From: Phycisphaerales bacterium
GTDB taxonomy: Bacteria; Planctomycetota; Phycisphaerae; Phycisphaerales; UBA1924
Direction of reading: 5' to 3'
Assembly (NCBI GenBank): GCA_020850415.1
Contig: JADZER010000017.1
Location: forward strand, 166,922-230,921
Length of the DNA: 64,000 nucleotides
Part shown: piece by piece, positions 49,566 through 57,783 of the stretch
Layout of the letters: each line of letters begins with the position of its first letter
Numbering within the stretch: the first letter of the stretch is position 1
The notes under the pieces: model-generated
Database searches by the model: none
The model's input: only the letters and a program-made list of their open reading frames with translations
Told to the model about the DNA's origin: nothing
Position numbers and translations under genes: made by a program

Positions 49566-50948
49566 ATGCCCCGGACCGCCGGCGCCATCTCCGCAGCGGT
49601 TGCGCTGCTGCTCCTGGCGGCCTACGCCTGCTGGCCGCACGCGGCGCTCTGGGTTCACTTCGGCGTCGCGCAGGTCTGCCACGGGACCTCGGGGGGGAAG
49701 ATCGGGTACCTCCTCCTCGTCGTGGCCGCCGCCGGCGCGCGGGTCGCGCTGGCCAAGCCCGACCAGGGGCCGGGTTGGCTCCGGGCCTTCGTGATCGCCA
49801 CGGCGGTCGGCCTGGTCTCGACGGGCCTGAGCTTCGCCCTTTACTCCGTCGAGTTCGGCATCCCGACCGGCCGGTCCAGCTACCACTGGGCCGGCGGGGT
49901 CAACTCCGTCAACACCCTCTCGCACATGCACACCGGCAAGGCCGGCCTGGCGCTGCTTCTCGACGCCCTGGGGCCGGACTCACTCCACGCACGCTTCGAC
50001 ACCGGCCTTGTCTACCTCGGCGTGGTCCCGCGATGGCTCGCCGTGATCATCCTCCTCTCGTTCTTCGCCTCGCTCACCTGCGGGATCGCCGCCCTGCCAA
50101 GACTCACCCGCGCCAACCACCCCGGACGGTTCCTCATCGCCGCCCTCTGCGTCGCCTGGCTGAGCAAGTGCATCCTCGACGGCGGCCCGCTGGCCTATGA
50201 CGCCGTCGCCGGCGCCGTCGGCATCGCGCTCCTCGGCGCGGAATCCTCGCGGACCAGCGCCGTCGCCGTGCGCGCGACGCTTGCCGTCGGGCTCTGGATG
50301 GTCGCGCTGTTCGCCCTCGATCCCGGCGCCGCCGCCGGGCAGTTCGGCAGAGCGGCCTCGAAGCTCGGGCTGCTGGCCCTCCTCGGATTCCGGCCCGGGG
50401 CGCGAGGCCCCCGGCTCCTGGCGGCGCTCGGCGCCGCGGCGTTCGGGCTCTCCGTGTGGCTCGAGGTCTCGAGGGTGCTCCTGCCCCTGCTCGGCCCCGC
50501 CCCCGCCGACCTCGTGGTCTGCAACACCCCGCGGCTCGAGCGCGCCGCGCCGGGAGAGTCCAGGCTTCACGCCTACCGACGATTCGGCGACAACCCGCTG
50601 CGCGTGCGCCTCGTCTCCCTGGGTGAGCGCTCCGGCGCACGGACGGGCCTCATGGCCGAACTGATCATCGTCCGCGCCGCCGAGCGCGGCGTCCGGTTCG
50701 TCCACACGGCGCAGGTGAGGCTCGTGCGCCTCGAGCCGGTCGACGACGACCGCGCGAGGCTCCGGCTCGAGGCCGCGTTCGACCCCTCGCTCGGCCCGGT
50801 CATGTACGACGGATCCCCGGACGAGGACGACCAGATCGACGCGAACGAGCGGTTCCTCGCCTACGCCGCCCTGGATCGCTTGCTGCGCGACAGCGGCGTC
50901 GAGGAGTACATCCTCCTGCCCTATGTCCAGTACGCCGACACGCCGTGA
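49566..50948 (+). CDS. Polytopic membrane protein of unknown function
   Basis: A 460-residue protein with about nine predicted membrane helices in residues 1-320 (AGAISAAVALLLLAAYACW, IGYLLLVVAAAGARVALA, WLAVIILLSFFASLTCGIAA, LLALLGFRPGARGPRLLAAL) and a soluble C-terminal about 130 residues (LVVCNTPRLERAAPGESRLH, MYDGSPDEDDQIDANERFLA). An intramembrane HWAGG..HMH region near residues 108-122 is noticeable. No family recognised. Confidence 0.75.
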   Translation: MPRTAGAISAAVALLLLAAYACWPHAALWVHFGVAQVCHGTSGGKIGYLLLVVAAAGARVALAKPDQGPGWLRAFVIATAVGLVSTGLSFALYSVEFGIPTGRSSYHWAGGVNSVNTLSHMHTGKAGLALLLDALGPDSLHARFDTGLVYLGVVPRWLAVIILLSFFASLTCGIAALPRLTRANHPGRFLIAALCVAWLSKCILDGGPLAYDAVAGAVGIALLGAESSRTSAVAVRATLAVGLWMVALFALDPGAAAGQFGRAASKLGLLALLGFRPGARGPRLLAALGAAAFGLSVWLEVSRVLLPLLGPAPADLVVCNTPRLERAAPGESRLHAYRRFGDNPLRVRLVSLGERSGARTGLMAELIIVRAAERGVRFVHTAQVRLVRLEPVDDDRARLRLEAAFDPSLGPVMYDGSPDEDDQIDANERFLAYAALDRLLRDSGVEEYILLPYVQYADTP

Positions 50949-51353
50949 TCAGGGATCGGTGTACGACACGCCGAGGTTGCCGGCCCCGTCGATCGTGTAG
51001 GTCGCCACCAGCCCGTTCTTGAACTCCATCGTGATCGTCCGACCGTCCTGGCTCACAAGGTCAGCGCCCGGCGCGGCCAGATGCTGGCGGATGTCGCTCT
51101 CCAGACGGATGAAGTTCAGATCGGTCCCGCCCTCGCTGTACGCCACCCAGCTCCAGAAGCTCGTTGGCAGGTGCTCCATCTTGCCTAGGTAAGCGTTGCG
51201 GGCGCTGATGAGTGACCGGTTGAACGCGGTCGCCACGCCCATGTACGCCTTCTCGCTGTGGTCGAAGTAGCGCGGCACCGCCACCGCCGCCAGAACCGCC
51301 AGCACCACCATCACCGCAATCAACTCCACAAGAGTGAACGCACGCCTGACCAT
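50949..51353 (-). CDS. Type IV pilin-like protein
   Basis: A 134-residue protein; AGGAGG lies about 7 nt before the ATG. Short leader MVRRA, then FTLVELIAVMVVLAVLAAVA VPRY, the type IV prepilin N-terminus with Glu+5. Mature part SARNAYLGKMEHLPTSFWSW. It is distinct from the DUF1559-like pair at 43546 and 44927. The flippase-like gene stops 15 bp upstream, so the two are co-transcribed. Confidence 0.85.
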   Translation of the reverse strand: MVRRAFTLVELIAVMVVLAVLAAVAVPRYFDHSEKAYMGVATAFNRSLISARNAYLGKMEHLPTSFWSWVAYSEGGTDLNFIRLESDIRQHLAAPGADLVSQDGRTITMEFKNGLVATYTIDGAGNLGVSYTDP

Positions 51354-51368
51354 CGCCGGTCCTCCTCT

Positions 51369-52286
51369 TCAGCTCACCGTTTTGTCGTATTTTGGCGGAG
51401 CTGGCGAGAGCACGGGCTTCGGCCCGCACGCGCCTCGGGCCATGTGCGCCGATTGAGAAGATTTGTCCGATTTCCCAACCAGCCTCGACCGCAGCGTCAT
51501 CGACACCACGCCCATCCCGAGCGTGGTTATCGGTCCCGTAAGCCGGTACGCCGCCACCACACCCGCCGCCTCACGCGGGCTCGCTCCGGAGTAGAGGACC
51601 AGCAACGCCCACAGGCCCAGGTCCAGCGGGCCCACGCCCAGCGGCAGCGTCGAGGCCGCCGCCGCCGACGCGAGCGCGATGTACGCCTCCGCGAACCACA
51701 GCGGGTCCACCCCGATCAGTCCCCACGCCAACACCGTCGCCCCCGCGACATCACACAGCGTCCCCGCGGCCCCCAGAGGCGTCAACGCCGCCACGGCGCC
51801 CACCCGCGGCACCAGCCTGCGGTCGCGCAGCGAGAGCAGGACCAGCCCGACCACAAGCATCGCCACGGCCAGCGTGGTGTTCCCGGCGCGCCCCATCGCC
51901 GCCCGACCCCCAAGCGCCGCGAGCACCCCCAACGACCCGGCGGTCGACGACGCCCGCCACAACAGCAGCGCCGTCATCGCACCGGCCCGGGGCCTGCCGA
52001 GCCCCGCCACTCGGTAGGCGTCGGCCCAGACCTTCCCCGGCCAGCTCATGACCTCCACCAACGAGCCCTCGACGAACAGACGCCAAGCGCCCGGCACCCC
52101 CACGCGCAGGCCGCACACACGCCCCGCTGTTGCGAGCGAGCACGCGCGCAGCAGACCGAACCCGCCGCCCAGGGCCAGCGCGCTCAAGACCACCCCCGCG
52201 CGAGGCTGGACCCACAGGCCCACAAGCCCCGCGGCGCCGATGACCACCACCATCGCCAGTAACCCCGGTTTCACACCCGCTGGCAT
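51369..52286 (-). CDS. Lysylphosphatidylglycerol synthase TM-region-like (UPF0104) membrane protein
   Basis: About 305 residues from the ATG at 52286 (MPAGVKPGLLAMVVVIGAAG); an ATG at 52349 adds 21 low-complexity residues. Seven or eight membrane helices. The C-terminal pattern AYIALASAAAASTLPLGVGP LDLGLWALLVL..AYRLTGPI matches the LPG_synthase_TM/flippase family, whose members move lipid-linked molecules across membranes. No catalytic aminoacyl-transfer domain is fused. Precedes the pilin in an operon. Confidence 0.75.
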   Translation of the reverse strand: MPAGVKPGLLAMVVVIGAAGLVGLWVQPRAGVVLSALALGGGFGLLRACSLATAGRVCGLRVGVPGAWRLFVEGSLVEVMSWPGKVWADAYRVAGLGRPRAGAMTALLLWRASSTAGSLGVLAALGGRAAMGRAGNTTLAVAMLVVGLVLLSLRDRRLVPRVGAVAALTPLGAAGTLCDVAGATVLAWGLIGVDPLWFAEAYIALASAAAASTLPLGVGPLDLGLWALLVLYSGASPREAAGVVAAYRLTGPITTLGMGVVSMTLRSRLVGKSDKSSQSAHMARGACGPKPVLSPAPPKYDKTVS

Positions 52287-52613
52287 CGACGGGCCGCCGG
52301 AGGAACTTGAGGCCCGGCCCGCGGATGCACCGCGCCCCCGCGCGATCATTCAAACAACAGGCCACCGGCGCCGGCCCGTGCATCCGGTCGGGTCGGCCCG
52401 CGAGCCACCAGAGGCCGCCGCCGGAGCCGATCACCGCGTGCGTGCCGAGGGCACCCCGAGCCAGGAGCCCGCGCCGGCGCCCGGGCGCAGCGCCGTTGCC
52501 AGGCCTGTGCCGGGTGTTGTCGCGCGCCATGTGGCCGGCTCAGGTGCGCTCCCGCGCGCGCATCTCCCGCGGACCGCGACGCCGCCCGGCCCGCGCCGTT
52601 CCCCCCGCGCTCA

Positions 52614-52619
52614 TAGACT
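52614..52619 (+). promoter_or_regulatory. -10 box (TAGACT) for a leaderless transcript of trpS
   Basis: TAGACT, 7 nt (tggcccc), ATG at 52627. No Shine-Dalgarno between. Confidence 0.45.
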
Positions 52620-52626
52620 TGGCCCC

Positions 52627-53745
52627 ATGACCAGCAAGCCCCCCATCCTGCCCACCGGCCAGCCCGCCACCAAGCGCCGCATCCTCACCGGCGACACCCC
52701 CACCGGGCGCCTCCACCTGGGCCACTTCGTCGGCTCGCTCGAGAACCGCATCCGCCTCCAGGGCGAGTACGACTGCTACTTCCTGCTCGCCAACATGCAC
52801 GCCTTCACCACCCGCGCCGAGCGGTTCGCCGACATCCGCCAGGACACCATCGAGATCGTGAAGGACTGGCTGGCCGCGGGCATCGACCCCGGGCGGTCGA
52901 CCATCGTCCTCCAGACCGAGGTGCCGGCGATCGCGGAGCTGAGCTGGTTCTTCGCCATGCTCGTCCCCTTCAACCGCGTCATGCGCAACCCCACCCTCAA
53001 GACCGAGATCGAGAGCAAGGGGCTTGGGGACAGCTACTCCTTCGGCTTCCCCATGTACGCCGTTGGCCAGTGCGCCGACATCCTCGCCTTCCGGCCCGAC
53101 CTGGTCCCCGTCGGCGTCGACCAGGTCGCGCACATCGAGATGTGCCGCGAGATCGCCAGACGGTTCAATCAGGTCTACTGCGCCGTCGACACCCACGCCG
53201 AGGACCAGCGGCACGAGTCGCTCGGCGGCGTGTTCCCCATCCCCGCGGCCCTGGTCGGGCGCGTCGGACGGCTCGTCGGCACCGACGGCAAGCAGAAGAT
53301 GAGCAAGAGCCTCGACAACGCGATCTTCCTCTCCGACACCCCCAAGCAGGTCAAGAAGAAGATCGGCGCCATGTACCCCGGCCAGACCCGCGACCCCGAC
53401 CAGCCCGGCGACCCCGACATCAACCCCGTCTTCGACTACGCCGACATCTTCGTCAAGGACCAGGCCTTCGTCGCCGACCTCCGCGAACGCTACCGCAAGG
53501 GCGACAACCTCGGCGACGGGCACATCAAGGCCTATGTCATCGAGGCCGTCAACGAGCTGCTCGACCCCATCCGCGAACGCCGCGCCCGGTTCGAGGGCCC
53601 CGGCGGCGACGACACCGTCATCGACATCATCCGCGCCGGCACCCGCAGGGCCAACGCCGTGGCGGAGGAGACGCTGGCGATGGCGAAGGAGCGGATGGGG
53701 CTGAACTTCGGCGCCCGCGCCGAGATGCTGGGTACAGAACGCTGA
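52627..53745 (+). CDS. trpS: Tryptophanyl-tRNA synthetase
   Basis: A 372-residue class I synthetase. HIGH-type motif TPTGRLHLGH (24-33), KMSKS at 224-228 in DGKQKMSKSLDN, with the family-specific QTEVPAIAELSWFFAMLVPF, PVGVDQVAHIEMCREIARRF and a C-terminal anticodon-binding helix bundle. It charges tRNA-Trp. The coding frame extends upstream, but MTSKPPILPTGQ is the natural N-terminus and is placed by the leaderless promoter. Length is slightly above the usual 330-340. Confidence 0.96.
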   Translation: MTSKPPILPTGQPATKRRILTGDTPTGRLHLGHFVGSLENRIRLQGEYDCYFLLANMHAFTTRAERFADIRQDTIEIVKDWLAAGIDPGRSTIVLQTEVPAIAELSWFFAMLVPFNRVMRNPTLKTEIESKGLGDSYSFGFPMYAVGQCADILAFRPDLVPVGVDQVAHIEMCREIARRFNQVYCAVDTHAEDQRHESLGGVFPIPAALVGRVGRLVGTDGKQKMSKSLDNAIFLSDTPKQVKKKIGAMYPGQTRDPDQPGDPDINPVFDYADIFVKDQAFVADLRERYRKGDNLGDGHIKAYVIEAVNELLDPIRERRARFEGPGGDDTVIDIIRAGTRRANAVAEETLAMAKERMGLNFGARAEMLGTER

Positions 53746-53750
53746 CCTCG

Positions 53751-53766
53751 CGCGTGTCGACACGCG
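53751..53766. other. Perfect 16-bp palindrome after trpS
   Basis: CGCGTGTCGACACGCG, 6 bp after the trpS stop in a convergent gap. It may be half of a terminator or a protein site; no U-tract. Confidence 0.35.
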
Positions 53767-53853
53767 GCACGGTATAGCGGTGGGATAGTGACCAGCGCCC
53801 TTCAGAGGCCTTGATGCGCGTCGGTGCAGCGCCCAGCGATGGGCGGGAGTTCG

Positions 53854-54291
53854 CTACGGTGTGCCGGTGGGTGGGGTGGGTTGTGGGGCAGCGAGTGCCA
53901 GGTACTCGTCGTAGAGCGCTCTGTCGCAGAAGTGCCAGGTGTCCTTGCTCGTGCGAATGCCCTCGACGAGATGGGCGGCAAACACCCTGCCCTCGCAGAG
54001 GTAGACATGAAGGGACCGGTAGTCGGAGGTGTATCCCCATAGGTAGAAGCGTCGCCCGTCCGGTGCAGCGTAGACCACATCCGTCATCGGCTTGGCGTTG
54101 TCGTACCAGACATTCGGGATCTCGGAGCCAAGCACGACCCGACCGGTGTTGAGTTCAGCGAGCGCCGCGTCAAGCCGGTTGACATACATGCCCCTTTCGT
54201 AGCTGGTGATGCGGGCGCGTGCCAGCACGATCATGAGCACGATCGTGAGCACGAGGGCAAACAGAGCGCAAAGCAGTGTCCTGGTCTTCAC
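53854..54291 (-). CDS. Small membrane-anchored hypothetical protein
   Basis: A 145-residue protein starting at GTG. One N-terminal membrane helix (LLCALFALVLTIVLMIVLAR) and a soluble domain with aromatic residues (NVWYDNAKPMTDVVYAAPDG RRFYLWGYTSDYRS). Last of three small minus-strand envelope genes (55397, 54961, 54291). No family recognised. Confidence 0.7.
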   Translation of the reverse strand: MKTRTLLCALFALVLTIVLMIVLARARITSYERGMYVNRLDAALAELNTGRVVLGSEIPNVWYDNAKPMTDVVYAAPDGRRFYLWGYTSDYRSLHVYLCEGRVFAAHLVEGIRTSKDTWHFCDRALYDEYLALAAPQPTPPTGTP

Positions 54292-54322
54292 GGGTGGTGA
54301 CTCACGCTTCCGCCTTCATCCT

Positions 54323-54961
54323 TCATCCTTCCGCCTTCACATAGAACACGACCCACCGCGCCTCGTTCTTCTCGATCACCAGCGGCACCCACACCGTCTC
54401 CGGCTCCCACCGGCGGACATAGATGAACCGGCCGTCGTCCGCGTCCCAGATCCGCTCCCACCGCCAGCGGTCGCGCGTCACCGGCTCCTGCTCGACGACC
54501 TGCGTCTTGCCCAGGGGCTGGCTCGACCACACCGCGTAGTCCGCCCCGACCGACGCGGCGAACTCGGCCAGCTCCCTGCCCTCGGGGTCGAGCGCCTGCG
54601 TCGTGGTGATGTTCGACCGCCCGATCAGCCGGGCCTGCTCGGCCGGCACGGGCAGCTGCAAGGCCCGGAGCACGCCGAGCTCGGACTCGCGGGCCTGATC
54701 GGCGGCCCAGTCCAGCCGGTTGGTCTCGCTCTGCACGATCCGCTCGTTCTCGGCCGCGAGCGCCGGGCCGACGCGCCCCCACGGGACCTCGCGCACCGTG
54801 ACCCCGGCGGCGGGCGTGCCGGCCGTCGGCGTCCCGATCGTCGCCGTCCCGGTTGTCGCCCCCGGCTCCAGCTCGAAGGACCGCTCCCACACGCTGGGGC
54901 CGCAGCCGGCGCCCACGACCACCCACACCAGAGACAACAGCGATGCGCACCAGGCTCTCAT
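54323..54961 (-). CDS. Lipoprotein of unknown function
   Basis: A 212-residue protein from the ATG at 54961, chosen for the lipobox VGAGC (Cys20) and for TATAGT 6 nt upstream. A GTATIGTPTAGTPAAG low-complexity linker is followed by a folded domain (WAADQARESELGVLRALQLP, EFAASVGADYAVWSSQPLGK) and a C-terminal strand-rich part ending WVVFYVKAEG. Begins 7 bp after the upstream gene ends. Confidence 0.75.
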   Translation of the reverse strand: MRAWCASLLSLVWVVVGAGCGPSVWERSFELEPGATTGTATIGTPTAGTPAAGVTVREVPWGRVGPALAAENERIVQSETNRLDWAADQARESELGVLRALQLPVPAEQARLIGRSNITTTQALDPEGRELAEFAASVGADYAVWSSQPLGKTQVVEQEPVTRDRWRWERIWDADDGRFIYVRRWEPETVWVPLVIEKNEARWVVFYVKAEG

Positions 54962-54967
54962 GCCCGA

Positions 54968-54973
54968 ACTATA
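54968..54973 (-). promoter_or_regulatory. -10 box (TATAGT) for a leaderless transcript of the lipoprotein gene
   Basis: On the minus strand TATAGT, 6 nt (tcgggc), ATG at 54961. The box includes the stop codon of the upstream gene, so the lipoprotein can be made alone. Confidence 0.45.
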
Positions 54974-55397
54974 CATCGTGTTCGCCGGGCCCCCCAGCCG
55001 AATCCCCGAACGCCAGCCCCAGCGCCCACGCCGGGCCCACCACCGTCTCCTTCCCGATCCTCACCTCGGCGTACTTCGCCCCCCGCCGGCGCACCGGCTC
55101 GACCGCCTCCCACGGCACGCTCACCGGGCGCATCCGCATCCACCGCCCCAGCATCGCGGGCAGCAGGTGCAGGTGGCGCTCGTCCACGGCGGTGTGGATC
55201 GAGAAGCCCAGGTTCATGATCCCCACCTTGTACGACTGAAAGTCCCGACGCACCGCGTCCGCCCCGAGGGCCTGGGCGGGGTAGCGGTCGGCGAGCGGCG
55301 ACCATGTGCCGCTGACGACGGCCATGACGATCAGGGGCACGATGACCAGGTCGGCCAGGATGACGAGGGCGACGATGAGGACGACGGATGAGCCCAT
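54969..55397 (-). CDS. Small single-pass membrane hypothetical protein
   Basis: A 142-residue protein with one N-terminal membrane helix (VVLIVALVILADLVIVPLIV) and a cytosolic-looking beta domain (DFQSYKVGIMNLGFSIHTAV DERHLHLLPAMLGRWMRMRP). First of three co-oriented small envelope genes. No family recognised. Confidence 0.7.
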   Translation of the reverse strand: MGSSVVLIVALVILADLVIVPLIVMAVVSGTWSPLADRYPAQALGADAVRRDFQSYKVGIMNLGFSIHTAVDERHLHLLPAMLGRWMRMRPVSVPWEAVEPVRRRGAKYAEVRIGKETVVGPAWALGLAFGDSAGGPGEHDV

Positions 55398-55573
55398 GGG
55401 GGATTGTTAGCTCCGGCCCGGTCGCGGCGGGTTTCTCGGAGAACAGACTTTCGCGTCGTCGGCGACTCCCGTATACTGGCGGTGCAAGCCCGCCGGACCG
55501 GCACCCCCTGCCGCGAGTCTCGGTGGCCGGGCGGGGGCCGCCCGAACGCAGCACAGGCTGTGAGGAGGACATC

Positions 55574-57769
55574 ATGGGTTCCCCATGCATCAGGCCGCGC
55601 CGGCACCCTGCGCTGATGGACTGCGCCGGCATTGCCCCGCTTGAACCCCTCGAGCCGCGCCTCGTGCTGAGCACCAACTACTACGGCTGGGTCGGCGTCG
55701 ACACGCTGCCCGGATACGCCGCGGAGTATGGGGAGCCCGACGACCTCGCCGGGATCAGCGAGAACGGCCGGTTCATGTGGTCGGAGGCCTGGGTCGACCC
55801 GGAGGATGCTGACGAGCCCTACCTCGTCGTGGACCGCGAGGTGAAGTACCCGCGCGACCTCCCCGGCCTCGACGGGCTCGCGGTGCACGCCATCAACAGC
55901 CACGGCCTCGCGCTCGCGAGCGAGCAGACCGATGAGGGAACGCGCCTGCTCGTCGTGCGGATCGACAACCCCGAGGAACGCGAGTACCTCGACGAGCGGG
56001 AGCTAACCGGCGACGCCGGGCTGGACCTGGCGGAGGCCACGCCCCTATCGATGACCGACGGCTCGGGCGTGTTGCTCCGCACCACCGATCCCGGCAACGG
56101 GTTCTACACCCTGTGGATGGTGCGCGGTGAGGAGGTCTCACAGCTCTGGCAGGTTGATCCGGGGTACCGGGAACGCATCTTCTGGTGGCTCTCCACGCTC
56201 GGCGAACTCCTGATCGACTCCAACGCCCACGACGCCGTCGTCGGCTACAAGCATGTCGCGGAGCACAGTGTCCGGCCCATGATCTGGACGCCGCAGACGG
56301 GAGCAGTCGAGCTGACGGCTCTGACCAAGATCGGCTCCATCACCGACGACGGCACACTGGTCGGGCGACACGGGACCTCGCTCGTGCTCTGGCGTGACGG
56401 CGAGATCATCCCAACCGGCCTGGAGGATCCAACCGACGACCCGTTAGCACTCACCCAGGTTGTCAACGGTAGTCGCGCCCCGAACGGCGACCTCATCGTC
56501 ACCTGGATCACCGGATCCCGCGGACCCTCCTACGGCGGCACCGGCCTCGATTACACCGTCGGACACGCGGATACGCTCGATGTGCGCCGACGCGCCCTCG
56601 ACTACCGCGCGGCGTTCACCGAGTCCGGGGTGATCCACAACTACGAGCCGGGCTGGTACGAACTCGTCGACGACGCCACCGCGATCCGGGCCATCGCCGG
56701 CGGACTCGCCCTCGCGTGGCCCTCCGCGGACGGGGCCGTCGTCGACAGCTACACCCCCTGGCACCGAGGACTGCACTTCCAGCGGGACGGCGATTCGCAG
56801 GTCACCTGGACGCTCGACCCCGGCGAAAATGTGTTGCTGCAGGAAGCCCTCGCGGCGGATGCCGTGACAGACCCCCACACGGGCCGCGTGTACCGCGTCG
56901 TCCTCTCCCACTACCAGGGCCTCGTCCTCTACAACCCCGACGGCCTCGGCCAGGTGTTCGGCTACACGCCGATCCGCTCCAACCCCACGGCGTTCTATCT
57001 CCAGGACGGGCGTGCCATCGCCGCGGGTCTCGCGGCCGACGGCGAGATGTGGTTGGCGTTCCAGCCCTTCCCCGGCCGGGACGATATCTGGAGCGCGGCG
57101 ATCGGCCCCCATCTCGCGCAACGCAATCTCGAGAACCCGTCCTTCGCCTCCAACCTCGACTCCTTCGCCACCCCCTGGGGCGCCATGAACATCGCCGGCC
57201 TCGACGATGCCGGCGACCTCCGTGTGGTCTGGTGGTCCCCCGGCCTCCGCTCCAGCCTCTGGACCACCACCAACCTCTCCGAGGTCACCGGCGCACCCAA
57301 GCTCGTCGGCAACATCACCGCCAGCGCCACCAAGTGGAACGGAATGCAGGTCTTCGGCACCGACGAACGCGGCCACGCCATCGTCGTGTGGTGGGCCCCC
57401 GGCCCGCTCGGCTGGCGCTGGAACGACCTGACCGAAGAGGCCGCGGGCGAGCCCCTCGTCCCCGGCTCGATCACCGGCGCCACCACCCGCTGGAACGCCA
57501 TCGAGCTCGTCGGCCGTACCGCCGACGACCAGGTCGCCACCTACTGGTGGGCCCCGGGTCGTGACTCGTGGACCTACGAGTCCATCACGCTCCAGCAGTC
57601 CGGCTCCACCCCCCGAATCACCGGCCCCGTCTCCCTCGCCCTCGGCCCCGACGGCTCTCAGCACATCGCGGGTGTCAGCGCCGCGGGCGAGGTCATCCAT
57701 CTGTTCTGGCTGCCCGACGGGCAGGATCTCTGGCGCGGGGAGAACCTGACGGCGTTAGCCTCGGGCTGA
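55574..57769 (+). CDS. LEPR-motif surface protein with WWxPG beta-propeller repeats
   Basis: A 731-residue protein; TGAGGAGG upstream of the ATG. The N-terminus has no classical signal peptide but carries LEPLEPRLVLS, the LEPR-XLL motif found at the N-terminus of large planctomycete exported proteins. Residues 30-500 hold degenerate propeller-like segments (DDLAGISENGRFMWSEAW, GSITDDGTLVGRHGTSLVLW). Residues about 535-731 hold at least four about 50-residue repeats around WW[SA]PG (DLRVVWWSPGLRSSLWTTTN, AIVVWWAPGPLGWRWNDLTE, VATYWWAPGRDSWTYESIT). Function unknown. Confidence 0.78.
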   Translation: MGSPCIRPRRHPALMDCAGIAPLEPLEPRLVLSTNYYGWVGVDTLPGYAAEYGEPDDLAGISENGRFMWSEAWVDPEDADEPYLVVDREVKYPRDLPGLDGLAVHAINSHGLALASEQTDEGTRLLVVRIDNPEEREYLDERELTGDAGLDLAEATPLSMTDGSGVLLRTTDPGNGFYTLWMVRGEEVSQLWQVDPGYRERIFWWLSTLGELLIDSNAHDAVVGYKHVAEHSVRPMIWTPQTGAVELTALTKIGSITDDGTLVGRHGTSLVLWRDGEIIPTGLEDPTDDPLALTQVVNGSRAPNGDLIVTWITGSRGPSYGGTGLDYTVGHADTLDVRRRALDYRAAFTESGVIHNYEPGWYELVDDATAIRAIAGGLALAWPSADGAVVDSYTPWHRGLHFQRDGDSQVTWTLDPGENVLLQEALAADAVTDPHTGRVYRVVLSHYQGLVLYNPDGLGQVFGYTPIRSNPTAFYLQDGRAIAAGLAADGEMWLAFQPFPGRDDIWSAAIGPHLAQRNLENPSFASNLDSFATPWGAMNIAGLDDAGDLRVVWWSPGLRSSLWTTTNLSEVTGAPKLVGNITASATKWNGMQVFGTDERGHAIVVWWAPGPLGWRWNDLTEEAAGEPLVPGSITGATTRWNAIELVGRTADDQVATYWWAPGRDSWTYESITLQQSGSTPRITGPVSLALGPDGSQHIAGVSAAGEVIHLFWLPDGQDLWRGENLTALASG

Positions 57770-57783
57770 GTGCTGGCGCCGGG

